Source: JAUYIV01 sp040882645 (GTDB taxonomy: Bacteria > Actinomycetota > Acidimicrobiia > Spongiisociales > UBA11373). From it: 64,000 nucleotides of DNA. A program made the position numbers and the translations under genes. The stretch covers positions 19,340 through 83,339 of the forward strand of contig JBBEAX010000068.1 in NCBI GenBank assembly GCA_040882645.1. Reading direction: 5' to 3'. Of this stretch, positions 15,825 through 24,179 are shown piece after piece. The notes under the pieces were generated by a model, which did no database searches, was not told the DNA's origin, and saw only the letters and a list, made by a program, of their open reading frames with translations. Position 1 is the first letter of the stretch. Every line of letters begins with the position of its first letter.

Positions 15825-17194
15825 CACCGTCCGGCGAGAAACGAAGCGACCGCCCGCCGCTCGTCTTCGCCGATCGCCCCGGCCTCCCCCAGTTCGTCGA
15901 CGAGGGTCTCCAGGTTGGTGATGGCGTGCATCTTGATCCCTTCGCCGGCGAGGGCCGCCCGCGCCCCGCTGTCCCGCTCGATCAGCACCACCAGGTCCTC
16001 GACCACCAGCCCGGCGTCACGCAGCAGACCGGCCGCTTCGATCGCGCTGATCCCGCTGGTGACCACATCGTCGACCAGCACCACCCGATCCCCCGCTCGC
16101 CATTCGCCCTCTACCCGGGCACCGGTGCCGTGCTCTTTGGACTCCCGCCGCGGCCATACGAGCGACTTCGACCGTTCGAGGGCAACCGCCGTCGCCAGGG
16201 GCAGTGCCCCGTAGGGAACCGCGCCGACGTGGTCGTATGTGAGCATCTCGAGAACCGAGCCGTACGAGGCAGCGACCCGACGAAGGAGGCCGGGCCGACC
16301 GGACACTCGCCGAAGATCCACATAGATGGGAGAGACCACCCCCGACCGGAGAGTGAACTCGCCGAAACGCACACATCCAGAGGCGTGGAGATCGGAGGCG
16401 AGGCCGCGAGGCCGGGGGGCCGCCTCACGGGGTCGGACTCCGCGAAACGAATCCCGCAGGTCCGCGGCCATGGCGCCCGGGTCCGGCGAATCTCCGACGA
16501 GGCGCGAGGAAGGGATCAGCACCCCGCGGCCATCGGACCGCAATGCCACCCCGATCGCCTCAGGATCGGCTCCCTGCGGGCCGACCCCCGGTACCAGGAT
16601 CCAGTGCTCGGGCATCATCGCCCGCACCTTGGCCATGGCGCCCGGAAAGGTTGCTCCCACGACGACTCCGAGCCGATCGGATTGCGCCCACCCGGCGGCC
16701 AGCCGAGCCACACGCTCGTAGATCACCTCGCCGGTGTCGAGAGTGGCGTCCTGGAGATCGGCACTGCTCGGGTTCGACGTGCGGCACAGCAACCAGACCC
16801 CCCGGCCAGGATGGGCCAGAAACGGGTCCACGGCGTCGCGCCCCAGGTAGGGGCTCAGTGTCACGGATCCTGCCCCAACGACGCCAAAGCATGCCTCGGC
16901 GTAGGCCGCCGCCGTCGATGCAATGTCCCCGCGTTTGGCGTCGAGAATCGTTGGAATCTCGTCGGGGACCGACGCCACCACTTCGATCAATGCCTCGATA
17001 CCGGCGGCCCCATGGGCTTCGAAGAACGCTGAGTTGAACTTGAACGCCGCGGCGGCATGGGCGGTGGCCGCGATCAAGTCGAGGGACACTCGGCGCGCCT
17101 CGACAGCATCCTTGGCCCGCGGGTCGATCCCGACGCACAGCAAGGAGTCGACCGCACGCGACCGCTCGTCCAGGGCCTCGAAGAACGTCTTCAC
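15824..17194 (-). CDS. Bifunctional OMP decarboxylase - orotate phosphoribosyltransferase (PyrF-PyrE fusion)
   Basis: A 456-residue fusion for the last two steps of UMP synthesis. Residues 1 to about 265 are a PyrF-type 2 OMP decarboxylase with the active-site motif DAKRGDIASTA. Residues about 275-456 are an orotate phosphoribosyltransferase with the PRPP motif VVLVDDVVTSGIS. The domain order is decarboxylase first, the reverse of animal UMP synthase. GTG at 17194 overlaps the pyrB stop as GTGA. Both catalytic halves look intact, so channelling of OMP is possible but not shown. Confidence 0.93.
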   Translation of the reverse strand: MKTFFEALDERSRAVDSLLCVGIDPRAKDAVEARRVSLDLIAATAHAAAAFKFNSAFFEAHGAAGIEALIEVVASVPDEIPTILDAKRGDIASTAAAYAEACFGVVGAGSVTLSPYLGRDAVDPFLAHPGRGVWLLCRTSNPSSADLQDATLDTGEVIYERVARLAAGWAQSDRLGVVVGATFPGAMAKVRAMMPEHWILVPGVGPQGADPEAIGVALRSDGRGVLIPSSRLVGDSPDPGAMAADLRDSFRGVRPREAAPRPRGLASDLHASGCVRFGEFTLRSGVVSPIYVDLRRVSGRPGLLRRVAASYGSVLEMLTYDHVGAVPYGALPLATAVALERSKSLVWPRRESKEHGTGARVEGEWRAGDRVVLVDDVVTSGISAIEAAGLLRDAGLVVEDLVVLIERDSGARAALAGEGIKMHAITNLETLVDELGEAGAIGEDERRAVASFLAGR

Positions 17195-18165
17195 GCCTTG
17201 CCCAGCACCATCGCCAGCAGCGCCATCCGCACATACATGCCGTACTCCATCTGTCGGAAATAGGCCGCCCGGGGATCGGCGTCGACCTCCATCGCGATCT
17301 CGTTGACCCTGGGGAGGGGATGCATCACGATCATCCGCTCCTTTGCGGCTTCCAGTGTGGCGGGTGTCACGACGAACTCGTCCTTCACGGCGTCATAGGC
17401 GGCAGGTTCTTCGAAGCGCTCCTTCTGTACCCGGGTGACGTAGAGCACGTCGGTCGCAGGCAACACCGGGTCCAGCGAGCCGTGAACCGCGAATGGGGTC
17501 TTCGCCTTTTTCAACTCCTCGAGTATCTCCGCGGGCATCTGGAGGATCCCCGGCGAGACCAAATTGAGGGTCACCTCGAATTTGGAGAGCAGGCGCGACA
17601 ACGAGTGCACCGTGCGCCCGTACTTGAGGTCGCCGACCATGGTCACCGTGAGCCCGTCGACCTCCCCCAGCTCTTCCCGGATCGTGAAGAGGTCGAGGAG
17701 GGCCTGGGTGGGGTGCTCCCCCACACCGTCACCGGCGTTGATGATCGGCTTCGCGGCGTACTCGGCGGCGAGGGCGGAGGCCCCGACATCGGGATGCCGG
17801 AGCACGATCACATCGGCGTACCGCTCCAGAGTGCGGACGGTGTCGGGCAGCGACTCGCCTTTCGACACCGACGAGTACGTCACCTCGTTGATGGAGATCA
17901 CGCTTCCACCGAGGCGCTCCATCGCTGCCGCGAACGAGGACGAAGTCCTGGTCGACGGCTCGTAGAACAGGTTGGCGAGAAGCTTGCCCTTGAGCAGGTC
18001 GAAAGTGCCGACGCGGGCGACCATCGCCTGCATCTCGTGCGCCACCTCGAAGATGTAGTCGAGGTCGTTCTTGTCGAACTGCCGTACCGACACGATGTCA
18101 CGCCCGTAGAACGGTGCGTCCCGCCTGTCCCCAAAGGGAAGGTGGCTGCGCGCTTCTCGATCCAT
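17191..18165 (-). CDS. pyrB: Aspartate carbamoyltransferase catalytic subunit, CAD-like
   Basis: A 324-residue catalytic chain joining carbamoyl phosphate and aspartate. Binding motifs FYEPSTRTSSSF, GDGVGEHPTQALLDLF and MHPLPRVNEI are complete. The sequence tracks animal CAD unusually closely along its length, for example FTIREELG, GDLKYGRTVHSL and the C-terminal DPRAAYFRQMEYGMYVRMA. No regulatory chain (pyrI) is encoded nearby. It sits directly after pyrC, sharing a TGATG junction. Confidence 0.95.
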   Translation of the reverse strand: MDREARSHLPFGDRRDAPFYGRDIVSVRQFDKNDLDYIFEVAHEMQAMVARVGTFDLLKGKLLANLFYEPSTRTSSSFAAAMERLGGSVISINEVTYSSVSKGESLPDTVRTLERYADVIVLRHPDVGASALAAEYAAKPIINAGDGVGEHPTQALLDLFTIREELGEVDGLTVTMVGDLKYGRTVHSLSRLLSKFEVTLNLVSPGILQMPAEILEELKKAKTPFAVHGSLDPVLPATDVLYVTRVQKERFEEPAAYDAVKDEFVVTPATLEAAKERMIVMHPLPRVNEIAMEVDADPRAAYFRQMEYGMYVRMALLAMVLGKA

Positions 18166-19229
18166 CAGCTCTCCTTTGTGCGTACGTCCCGACCGAACCC
18201 CGGATCGGCGTTAACCTCGCCGTCCCGGAACACCTCCACCCCCCGCAGGGTCACTCCCACGACCCGGCCCCGCATCGCCCGCCCGTCGAAGGGCGTCCAC
18301 CCCGCCCGGGTGTGTTGCTGCGACCCGATGACGGTCCAGGTCTCATCGGGGTCGACCTCCACCATCGCCTCCTGCGGCGGGAGCCCGAAGATTCGACGGG
18401 GATTGTCGTGGAGCCGGGCGGTCACCTGATCGATGGTTAGCCGGCCATCGTCGACGGCACCCAAGAGGAGGGGAAGGACCGTCTCGATCCCGGGGAACCC
18501 CGGCGGGGGGGCTTCCCCGGACTTCTCCGCGATGGTGTGGGGGGCGTGATCGGTGGCAAAGCAGTCGATGTCGTCGAGATGCTGCCACAGCGCCTCGCGG
18601 TCGGCCGGCGAAGCCAGCGGCGGGCGCACCTCGGCGAGGGAGCCGAGATCCGCGGCGCTGGCCGCATCGAGGAAGAGGTGGTGGGGGGTCACCTCGCAGG
18701 TGACTGCGAGCCCGCGCTCCCGGGCCCGCAGCACCATCACCATCTCCTGTTCGGTGGCGAGATGGCAGACGTGCACCGGGCGCTCGAGCAGGGTGGCGAT
18801 GAGAAGCAGCGCCCCGAGGGTCGACCCTTCCGCATGGACCGCCACCGGGCGATCCATCGGCCAGGTCTCCAGGTGCCTCGACCACGATTCGGGATCGGGC
18901 AGGCGGAGTTCGCCGAAGGTGGAGTCGAGGTACATCTTCAGCCCGGCGGCGCCGGGGGCGAGCGCCGCCGCGTCGGCAAAGTTCGTCTCGGTGGCCCCGA
19001 CGAAGAGGCCGTAGTCGCAGCGCGCCCGGGCCTGAGCCGCCTGCTGCGCCTCGTCGAACGAGGCTCGATCGACCACCGGAGGCTTGGTGTTCGGCATGGC
19101 CAGCACCGTGGTGAAACCCCCCGCCAGCGCTGCAGCCGTGCCCGACGCCCAGTCCTCCTTGTGGGTCTGACCAGGGTCGCGCATGTGCGTATGGACATCG
19201 ACCAGGCCGGGGAGCCGGATGGTGGTCAT
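18165..19229 (-). CDS. pyrC: Dihydroorotase, CAD-like
   Basis: A 354-residue zinc amidohydrolase that cyclises carbamoyl-aspartate. Metal ligands are visible: HTH in LVDVHTHMRDPGQTHKED, the carboxylated lysine in AAGLKMYLDST, HAE, HVCHLA and the aspartate of FATDHAPH. Long stretches resemble the dihydroorotase domain of animal CAD rather than typical bacterial PyrC (EVTPHHLFL, PPGFPGIETVLPLLL, NPRRIFGLPPQE). ATG at 19229 is chosen because an ideal GGAGGAG precedes it by four bases; a longer frame upstream has no support. First gene of the pyr operon. Confidence 0.93.
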   Translation of the reverse strand: MTTIRLPGLVDVHTHMRDPGQTHKEDWASGTAAALAGGFTTVLAMPNTKPPVVDRASFDEAQQAAQARARCDYGLFVGATETNFADAAALAPGAAGLKMYLDSTFGELRLPDPESWSRHLETWPMDRPVAVHAEGSTLGALLLIATLLERPVHVCHLATEQEMVMVLRARERGLAVTCEVTPHHLFLDAASAADLGSLAEVRPPLASPADREALWQHLDDIDCFATDHAPHTIAEKSGEAPPPGFPGIETVLPLLLGAVDDGRLTIDQVTARLHDNPRRIFGLPPQEAMVEVDPDETWTVIGSQQHTRAGWTPFDGRAMRGRVVGVTLRGVEVFRDGEVNADPGFGRDVRTKES

Positions 19230-19232
19230 CGC

Positions 19233-19275
19233 TCCTCCCCCAAGAAAAGGACCCCCACGAGGGGGGCCGGGAGGA
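19233..19275 (-). promoter_or_regulatory. pyrC leader: terminator-like hairpin and ribosome-binding-site sequestering repeat
   Basis: Just before pyrC the minus strand carries a hairpin (19249-19268; GGCCCCCC/GGGGGTCC with a TCGT loop and one mismatch) followed by TTTTCTT (19242-19248), shaped like an intrinsic terminator. Outside it, TCCTCCC (19269-19275) is complementary to GGGAGGA (19233-19239), the pyrC ribosome-binding site. Closed, the structure would mask initiation. Attenuation or translational control by pyrimidines or PyrR is inference; no pyrR gene is in the window. Confidence 0.55.
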
Positions 19276-19738
19276 CCGGATTGGAAACAGGACGGCACTC
19301 AGGCAAGGCGACCTCGTCCCTGTCCGCTCATTCCGCTCCCGGTCCGGCGCGAGGAGTCTATGGGATCGAGGCCGTCGCGCCAAGAAGGCGAGTACTCAAC
19401 GCATCCGGCGAACACGCGGACCCGTCTGGGTGGCTCGAGAGCAGATCCGACGAGTGGCGAGCACAGATCCGATTCGGAGTGTCGGACCTCCCCGGTCCCT
19501 ACCGCCAGACGTTCGACAACACTGGGCCATGTCATCCAGATCGCCGAGTTGTTTCTACCGGCGCCGTCCAAATCATCTCACGACGCGCCCCGGCCGAGCC
19601 CTGAGGGGCTCGGCCGGGATGCGCTCTCGATCTCAATGGAGGGGTCAGGCGCCCACCAGCGCCGCCACGGTTCCCCGACCCGTGGCGCTGTCGGCGCGGT
19701 CTCACCAGCTGCTTCAGGTCGTCGTGGATGGTTGCTGA
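19276..19738. other. Gene-free stretch upstream of the pyr operon
   Basis: About 460 bases. It contains the 13-bp hairpin at 19589-19618 and presumably the pyr promoter. Open frames here have no recognisable domain and no ribosome-binding site. Confidence 0.5.
19589..19618 (-). terminator. 13-bp perfect hairpin after the secreted-protein gene
   Basis: Stem CCCGGCCGAGCCC/GGGCTCGGCCGGG with a TGAG loop, about 120 bases after the stop of the minus-strand secreted protein gene and about 360 bases before pyrC. It would isolate the pyr operon from the upstream gene. No T-run follows. Confidence 0.6.
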
Positions 19739-20539
19739 CTAGACGCGACTGTCCTTTCCTGTCTTCAAGGCCCGGATGCACTGGCCCTGGTTCTTGAACC
19801 CAGCATCCTCCCAGTTGCCCTTCTTGCACTGCTCCTTCGAGGTGATCTCTTCGAATCCGGCGTGCCAGTGCGCGGTGTAGTCACGGTCTCCATCGTTGTA
19901 GTGGTTCAAGAACACCTCGCCGATAGCGTCACTCCCGGCAAAGGACGAGCCTGCAAACTGGCCGTTGATGGCATAGTTGACGGTGTCGTTGTCAGGGTCG
20001 AGAGAAATACTGAGGGTATTCCAATCGCCGTAGTTCACGTCGACACCGCTGTAGACGTAACCGCCAGCCCCCACAGTGTTCCAGATGTAGAACCCAGCGT
20101 CGACCGTTGCCGAGTTGCGGAAGACGATGAGAGGATAGGCGGTGATGGGGTCGTCGCTCGTCCAGAATCCCACATTCAGCGGACTGGTTGCAGCGGTCTC
20201 CCATTCAGCCGGAACATAGAGGTCAACCTGAACGGCCAGACCGAAGTCTGCGACCTTCTTGATGCCCTCGAAGTAGTAGAACGACCCCGCCGTCGAGCGA
20301 TCGGCACCGACGACACCAATCGCGGCGACGTCGTCCCGCCCGTGGGCGGAGACCGAGTTGACTTCCCCACTCGGGAACTGCCGATCAGTAATCCAGTTGT
20401 TGTCCAGCTCGGTCTGGGTGAACGGGTCCAACAGGGTCCCCGGAGCCCCAGGCACCGCGGCCAACGAGGCGCTCGCCATCGCCAGCACCATGACCACGAC
20501 CACCAACGACGAACTCCGTCGCATACGAATCCAAGACAT
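19739..20539 (-). CDS. Secreted protein of unknown function, probable jelly-roll domain
   Basis: A 266-residue exported protein. ATG at 20539 follows GGGGAA and opens a signal peptide (MSWIRMRRSSSLVVVVMVLA, cleavage near SLA-AVP). The mature part reads like an all-beta, concanavalin-type domain (FYYFEGIKKVADFGLAVQVD, then VGFWTSDD, GDWNTLSISLD). The C terminus carries the short cysteine motif CKKGNWEDAGFKNQGQC, which recurs at the ends of many unrelated secreted bacterial proteins. Function unknown. Confidence 0.75.
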   Translation of the reverse strand: MSWIRMRRSSSLVVVVMVLAMASASLAAVPGAPGTLLDPFTQTELDNNWITDRQFPSGEVNSVSAHGRDDVAAIGVVGADRSTAGSFYYFEGIKKVADFGLAVQVDLYVPAEWETAATSPLNVGFWTSDDPITAYPLIVFRNSATVDAGFYIWNTVGAGGYVYSGVDVNYGDWNTLSISLDPDNDTVNYAINGQFAGSSFAGSDAIGEVFLNHYNDGDRDYTAHWHAGFEEITSKEQCKKGNWEDAGFKNQGQCIRALKTGKDSRV

Positions 20540-20870
20540 TTCTATTCCCCTATTTCTGACCCTCGCCAGTGGAGGGCATCCGCTTCCGCTGCTCCGTAAC
20601 ACCTCATGCTCTGTGGTCCCCTCGTCACAAAGCGCCGCTGCCTATTTTACGACAGGCTACGAATCGTAGTCGGTAGAAACACGCCGAGTAGCGAAAAGGG
20701 GGTGTTTTATCCCCAGACGCTTCGGAAATGAGCGGGTGTAGCGGTGGTGGTGACGTTGACAGGGGTCGTGCCAGAAAGGCCGATCAACCACTCGGCTTCG
20801 CAGCGGTCCGAAAACGTTCATACGCCTTGGTGAGCAAGAGTCGCGCCAGGACCCGGGGTACCCTTCGTCT
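20540..20870. other. Divergent intergenic region
   Basis: About 330 bases between the secreted protein and the dehydratase-like gene. It must hold both promoters; no convincing consensus pair, operator or riboswitch was found. A weak GGGG-TGTTTTA-CCCC hairpin lies near 20700. Confidence 0.4.
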
Positions 20871-22325
20871 ATGCCCTGGAAGTCCGGTGACCCGATTCAC
20901 GACGGCGACGACTACCTTGAGAGCCTGCGCGGCCGCGACCTGACGGTGTACCTGTTCGGCAAGCGAATCGCCGAGCCAGTGGACCACCCGATGATCCGGC
21001 CCTCCATCAACGCCATCGCCGCCACCTACGACCTCGCGGTCGACGATCCGGAACTCGCCGCGGCGGACTCCGCCCTCACCGGAGGCACCGTCAACCGGTT
21101 CCTCCACATCACCGGTAGCGCCGACGACGTGGTGGCGCAGAACAGGATGCAGCGGGAGCTGGGCCGGAAGACCGGCACCTGCTTCCAACGCTGCGTCGGC
21201 ATGGACGCGGTCAATTCGCTGTTCTCGCTGACCTTCGACATCGACCGAACCCACGGGACCGACTACCACCAGCGGTTCACCACCTGGCTGACCGAAATGC
21301 AGAGGCTGAACGTGGTGATCGGCGGAGCGATGACCGACGTCAAGGGAGATCGCAGCAAGGGACCCGGCGGGCAGGTCGACCCCGACCTCTACGTGCACGT
21401 GGCGGAGCGGCGCGGCGACGGCGTAGTGATCCGGGGGGCGAAAGCCCATCAGACCGGGGCTATCAACTCACACTGGATGCTGGTTATGCCCACCGCCCGG
21501 CTCGCCCCCGAGGACCGCGACTACGCCATCGTGGCTGCGCTCCCAGTGGAGGCGCCCGGCATCACCTACGTGTACGGGCGCCAGTCGAGTGATACCCGGA
21601 GCATGGAGGGCGACATCGACGTCGGCAACGCCCAGTTCGCAGGGCAGGAGTGCCTAGTGGTGTTCGACGACGTGTTCGTGCCGGCGAAGCACGTGTTCAT
21701 GGACGGCGAGACAGAGTTCGCCGCGGACCTGGTGGACCGGTTCACTTCCTACCACCGCCGGTCCTATGTCTGTAAGTCCGGGGTGGGCGATGTACTCATC
21801 GGGGCCGCGGCGCTGATCGCCGACTACAACGGCGTGCCCACGGCTTCGCACATTCGCGACAAGCTGGTCGAGATGTCCCACCTCAACGAGACGATCTACG
21901 GGTTGGGGATGGCGGCGTCGCACGAGTCGATAGAGCGGCCCGCCGGCAATTGGGAGCCCGAGCCGCTACTCGCCAACTCGTGCAAACTCAACGTCACCCG
22001 CTATCCCTACGAGATCGGCCGCCTCGCCCAGGATCTCGCCGGCGGCGCGGTGGCAACCCTCCCCTCCGAGCAGGATTTCGACCATCCGGAAGTAGGCCCC
22101 CTGCTCGAGAAGTACTTCCAGGGCAGGCCGGGCGTTCCCACCGCCGACCGGGTGCGAGTGTTTCGGCTTATCGAGAACATGACGATGGGCCGCAACGCGG
22201 TGGGCTACCTGACCGAGTCCCTGCACGGGGCGGGCTCCCCGCAGGCGCAGCGGATCGTGATCGAGCGCGGCTCCGACATCGAGGGCAAGAAACGGCTCGC
22301 CGAGAAACTGGCGGGAATCGAGTGA
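20871..22325 (+). CDS. 4-hydroxybutyryl-CoA dehydratase / HpaB-family flavoprotein
   Basis: A 484-residue FAD protein of the HpaB fold. The iron-sulfur ligands of 4-hydroxybutyryl-CoA dehydratase appear conserved: Cys104 and Cys108 in TGTCFQRC, His295 and Cys301 in YHRRSYVC. The segment KSGVGDVLIGAAALIADYNG is typical of that enzyme rather than of the FAD-dependent 4-hydroxyphenylacetate hydroxylases. The family dehydrates 4-hydroxybutyryl-CoA to crotonyl-CoA by a ketyl-radical mechanism and can isomerise vinylacetyl-CoA. From memory the His-to-Cys spacing is seven in the clostridial enzyme and six here. No other gene of a 4-hydroxybutyrate pathway is adjacent. Confidence 0.82.
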   Translation: MPWKSGDPIHDGDDYLESLRGRDLTVYLFGKRIAEPVDHPMIRPSINAIAATYDLAVDDPELAAADSALTGGTVNRFLHITGSADDVVAQNRMQRELGRKTGTCFQRCVGMDAVNSLFSLTFDIDRTHGTDYHQRFTTWLTEMQRLNVVIGGAMTDVKGDRSKGPGGQVDPDLYVHVAERRGDGVVIRGAKAHQTGAINSHWMLVMPTARLAPEDRDYAIVAALPVEAPGITYVYGRQSSDTRSMEGDIDVGNAQFAGQECLVVFDDVFVPAKHVFMDGETEFAADLVDRFTSYHRRSYVCKSGVGDVLIGAAALIADYNGVPTASHIRDKLVEMSHLNETIYGLGMAASHESIERPAGNWEPEPLLANSCKLNVTRYPYEIGRLAQDLAGGAVATLPSEQDFDHPEVGPLLEKYFQGRPGVPTADRVRVFRLIENMTMGRNAVGYLTESLHGAGSPQAQRIVIERGSDIEGKKRLAEKLAGIE

Positions 22326-22579
22326 CGGCGGGGGGCCGCCTGCCGTGCTCCGGACTTGCCGAAGCCGCCGCTCAGTGTTCTAGCGGTGAAACGATCTCGC
22401 GCGTCCTCCGGACGGCTTTTCGGCCATGAGCTGAGACTGATCACGCCGGGGAGCGTCACCATCAGCCCGGGATCATTGGACAACTGCTCCGCGTCAACGC
22501 CCGCGGCGCGCAGTTGGTCGAGAGTCATTTCATTCAGGACACCCTTGGCGTCGGTATGAGCGGGTTGACGTCCCGAGGG
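22326..22579. other. Intergenic region between convergent genes
   Basis: About 250 bases between the convergent dehydratase and RTX genes. A frame continuing in phase after the RTX stop codon has no domain and runs antisense into the dehydratase gene, so it is not called. No clear terminator was seen. Confidence 0.4.
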
Positions 22580-23560
22580 CTATCCGATCTTCTCCCACGT
22601 CCCGCATTCCTCATCAGCGAGGAACCCCACGTCGGAGGCGGAGATGGTGACGATGGACTGGTCGCTGGTGAAGTCGTTGGCGATGATGTCGTCGAACTCT
22701 CCGCTGAAGCCGCTGAGCCGTTCCCAGTAGCAGAAGTCCGAGAAGTTCTTGTTACGCCAGGTGCCGGCAGCGATATCGACTCCGACGATGTACGTGCCGG
22801 GATCGAAATCGGCGGTGAGGCTGGCGGTGACAGGGGAGAGATTCGACGTCCAGGAGCCGCAGTCCCCGTCCCCTGAGAACCCGGCGTCGGAGGGCTTGAT
22901 AGTGACGATCGCTGAGACCGAGGTGAAGTCGTTGGCGATGATGTCGTCGAACTCTCCGCTGAAGCCGCTGAGCCGTTCCCAGTAGCAGAAGTCCGAAAAG
23001 TTCTTGTTGCGGTAGACGCCGGGCTGGATGTCGGAACCGACCTGATGGGTGCCGGCCCCGAAGATCCGGTGCCCGGACTCGCAGCCAACGGTGAACTCAC
23101 CCGTGGTGCAACTGTCTGACCCGCCGCCGCCCCAAATCATGTCCCATCCCGCCTGGCCCTTGATGTTGTCCCTGCCGGACTGTCCCTCGATTAGGTCGTC
23201 GCCCTTGCCCCCCTTGATAGTGTCCCTCTTGCCGCCACCGATGATGTGGTCGGAGCCGCTGCCACCGAGGATCGTGTCCGCTCCGCCACCGCCAAGGATG
23301 GTGTCGTCACCCGAGCCGCCGCAGATAGTGTCATCACCGCCCAGTCCGCTGATCGTGTCGTTACCGCCGCGACCCACGATCACATCATCACCAGCCGTAC
23401 CAGAAAGGACCTCTGAGCCGTTGGTGCCGACGATCGTGGCCACCAACCCGCTACACGTCGGGGCACGCGGCTCGGCTTCCGCCGGTGCAGACACCACTAG
23501 TGCCCCTGCCAACCCGACGGCGGCCGCAAGCACTCCGATCCGTCTGGGAAAGACAACCAT
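22580..23560 (-). CDS. Secreted RTX-repeat protein with duplicated C-terminal domain
   Basis: A 326-residue exported protein. The signal peptide (MVVFPRRIGVLAAAVGLAGA, cleavage near AEAEP) is followed by about nine hemolysin-type GGxGxDxIxG nonapeptides (residues about 50-145) expected to bind calcium as a beta-roll. The C-terminal part has two copies of an 85-residue module containing PGVYRNKNFSDFCYWERLSG or GTWRNKNFSDFCYWERLSG. No type I secretion genes are nearby and a Sec signal is present, so it is likely released by Sec. Function unknown; adhesion or surface-layer role is a guess. Confidence 0.82.
   Translation of the reverse strand: MVVFPRRIGVLAAAVGLAGALVVSAPAEAEPRAPTCSGLVATIVGTNGSEVLSGTAGDDVIVGRGGNDTISGLGGDDTICGGSGDDTILGGGGADTILGGSGSDHIIGGGKRDTIKGGKGDDLIEGQSGRDNIKGQAGWDMIWGGGGSDSCTTGEFTVGCESGHRIFGAGTHQVGSDIQPGVYRNKNFSDFCYWERLSGFSGEFDDIIANDFTSVSAIVTIKPSDAGFSGDGDCGSWTSNLSPVTASLTADFDPGTYIVGVDIAAGTWRNKNFSDFCYWERLSGFSGEFDDIIANDFTSDQSIVTISASDVGFLADEECGTWEKIG
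22667..22753 (-). repeat. Internal DNA duplication, copy 1
   Basis: This 87-base segment is nearly identical to 22922-23008 (offset exactly 255 bases, 85 codons), with the only clear difference at base 22742. It encodes the NKNFSDFCYWERL...IANDFTS module of the RTX protein. Near identity including third positions means a recent duplication or gene conversion. Confidence 0.85.
22922..23008 (-). repeat. Internal DNA duplication, copy 2
   Basis: Second copy of the 87-base segment at 22667-22753; see that entry. Confidence 0.85.
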
Positions 23561-23681
23561 CCCGTGGAGCCTACGCGCTCGACATCCCAGATTTCATGGC
23601 GACGGTCACGCTCCTGGGCTCAACCCCGTTCGTCGTTATGCGTGAGGTGGGCGGAAACCCTTGCGCCACAGGGTTCATTGG

Positions 23682-23753
23682 TGGGCGCTACTGGGATCGA
23701 ACCAGTGACCTCTTCCGTGTCAGGGAAGCGCTCTTCCGCTGAGCTAAGCGCCC
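23682..23753 (-). tRNA. tRNA-Val(GAC)
   Basis: A complete cloverleaf on the minus strand: acceptor GGGCGCT/AGCGCCC, D-stem GCTC/GAGC, anticodon stem CTTCC/GGAAG around CTGACAC (anticodon GAC), and T-arm ACTGG-TTCGATC-CCAGT. Discriminator A is at 23682 and an encoded CCA follows at 23679-23681. Confidence 0.95.
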
Positions 23754-23792
23754 TTCAGGGGCGGGACTGTAGTGCTGCCCGACAGGGGTCCG

Positions 23793-24080
23793 TCACCGCC
23801 TCGAGCGGTCGGTTCGGTCCCTCTGGCTCTGCCGACGATCCGACTTCCGAGTATGGGCGAGCCGCTCGACATGGTCGATCACGCTGCCCAACAAGGCGAG
23901 ACGCTCGTCGGCCGTCGAGGCCATGATGGGCTCAAAGCCCGCAGTTCCAAGACGGACATCTGCGTAGGTGCCCCGGTCGTCCTCGTGGAAGTAAAGGGAC
24001 GGTCGCGAGCGAAAGTGGAAGTTGGGCGAGCCACCACCGTGATCGACGAGCCCGTCGATCGACCGCAGTGCCTCCACCAA
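23793..24080 (-). CDS. Small hypothetical protein between tRNA genes
   Basis: A 95-residue frame between tRNA-Cys and tRNA-Val. The sequence has a natural, non-shadow composition (VDHGGGSPNFHFRSRP, SLYFHEDDRGTYADVRLG, then a helix LALLGSVIDHVERLAH). The start is TTG 24080 or GTG 24077; no strong ribosome-binding site is visible. It may be co-transcribed with the tRNAs. I do not recognise a family. Confidence 0.5.
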   Translation of the reverse strand: MVEALRSIDGLVDHGGGSPNFHFRSRPSLYFHEDDRGTYADVRLGTAGFEPIMASTADERLALLGSVIDHVERLAHTRKSDRRQSQRDRTDRSRR

Positions 24081-24103
24081 CTCGTCGTGGTTATTTCTCT
24101 TCG

Positions 24104-24174
24104 AGGCGGCGCCCGGAATTGAACCGGGGTAGAGGGTTTTGCAGACCCTTGCCTAACCACTCGGCCACGCCGCC
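24104..24174 (-). tRNA. tRNA-Cys(GCA)
   Basis: Cloverleaf on the minus strand with acceptor GGCGGCG/CGCCGCC, anticodon loop CTGCAAA (anticodon GCA) on a GGGT/ACCC-type stem, T-arm CCCGG-TTCAATT-CCGGG and discriminator U. CCA is not encoded. Confidence 0.95.
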
Positions 24175-24179
24175 CTACT

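Noticed and set aside
22205..22528. Minus-strand frame starting MTLDQLRAAGVDAEQL, in phase after the RTX stop codon
   Set aside because: It runs antisense into the dehydratase gene, has no domain and no ribosome-binding site. Long open frames are expected at this GC content.
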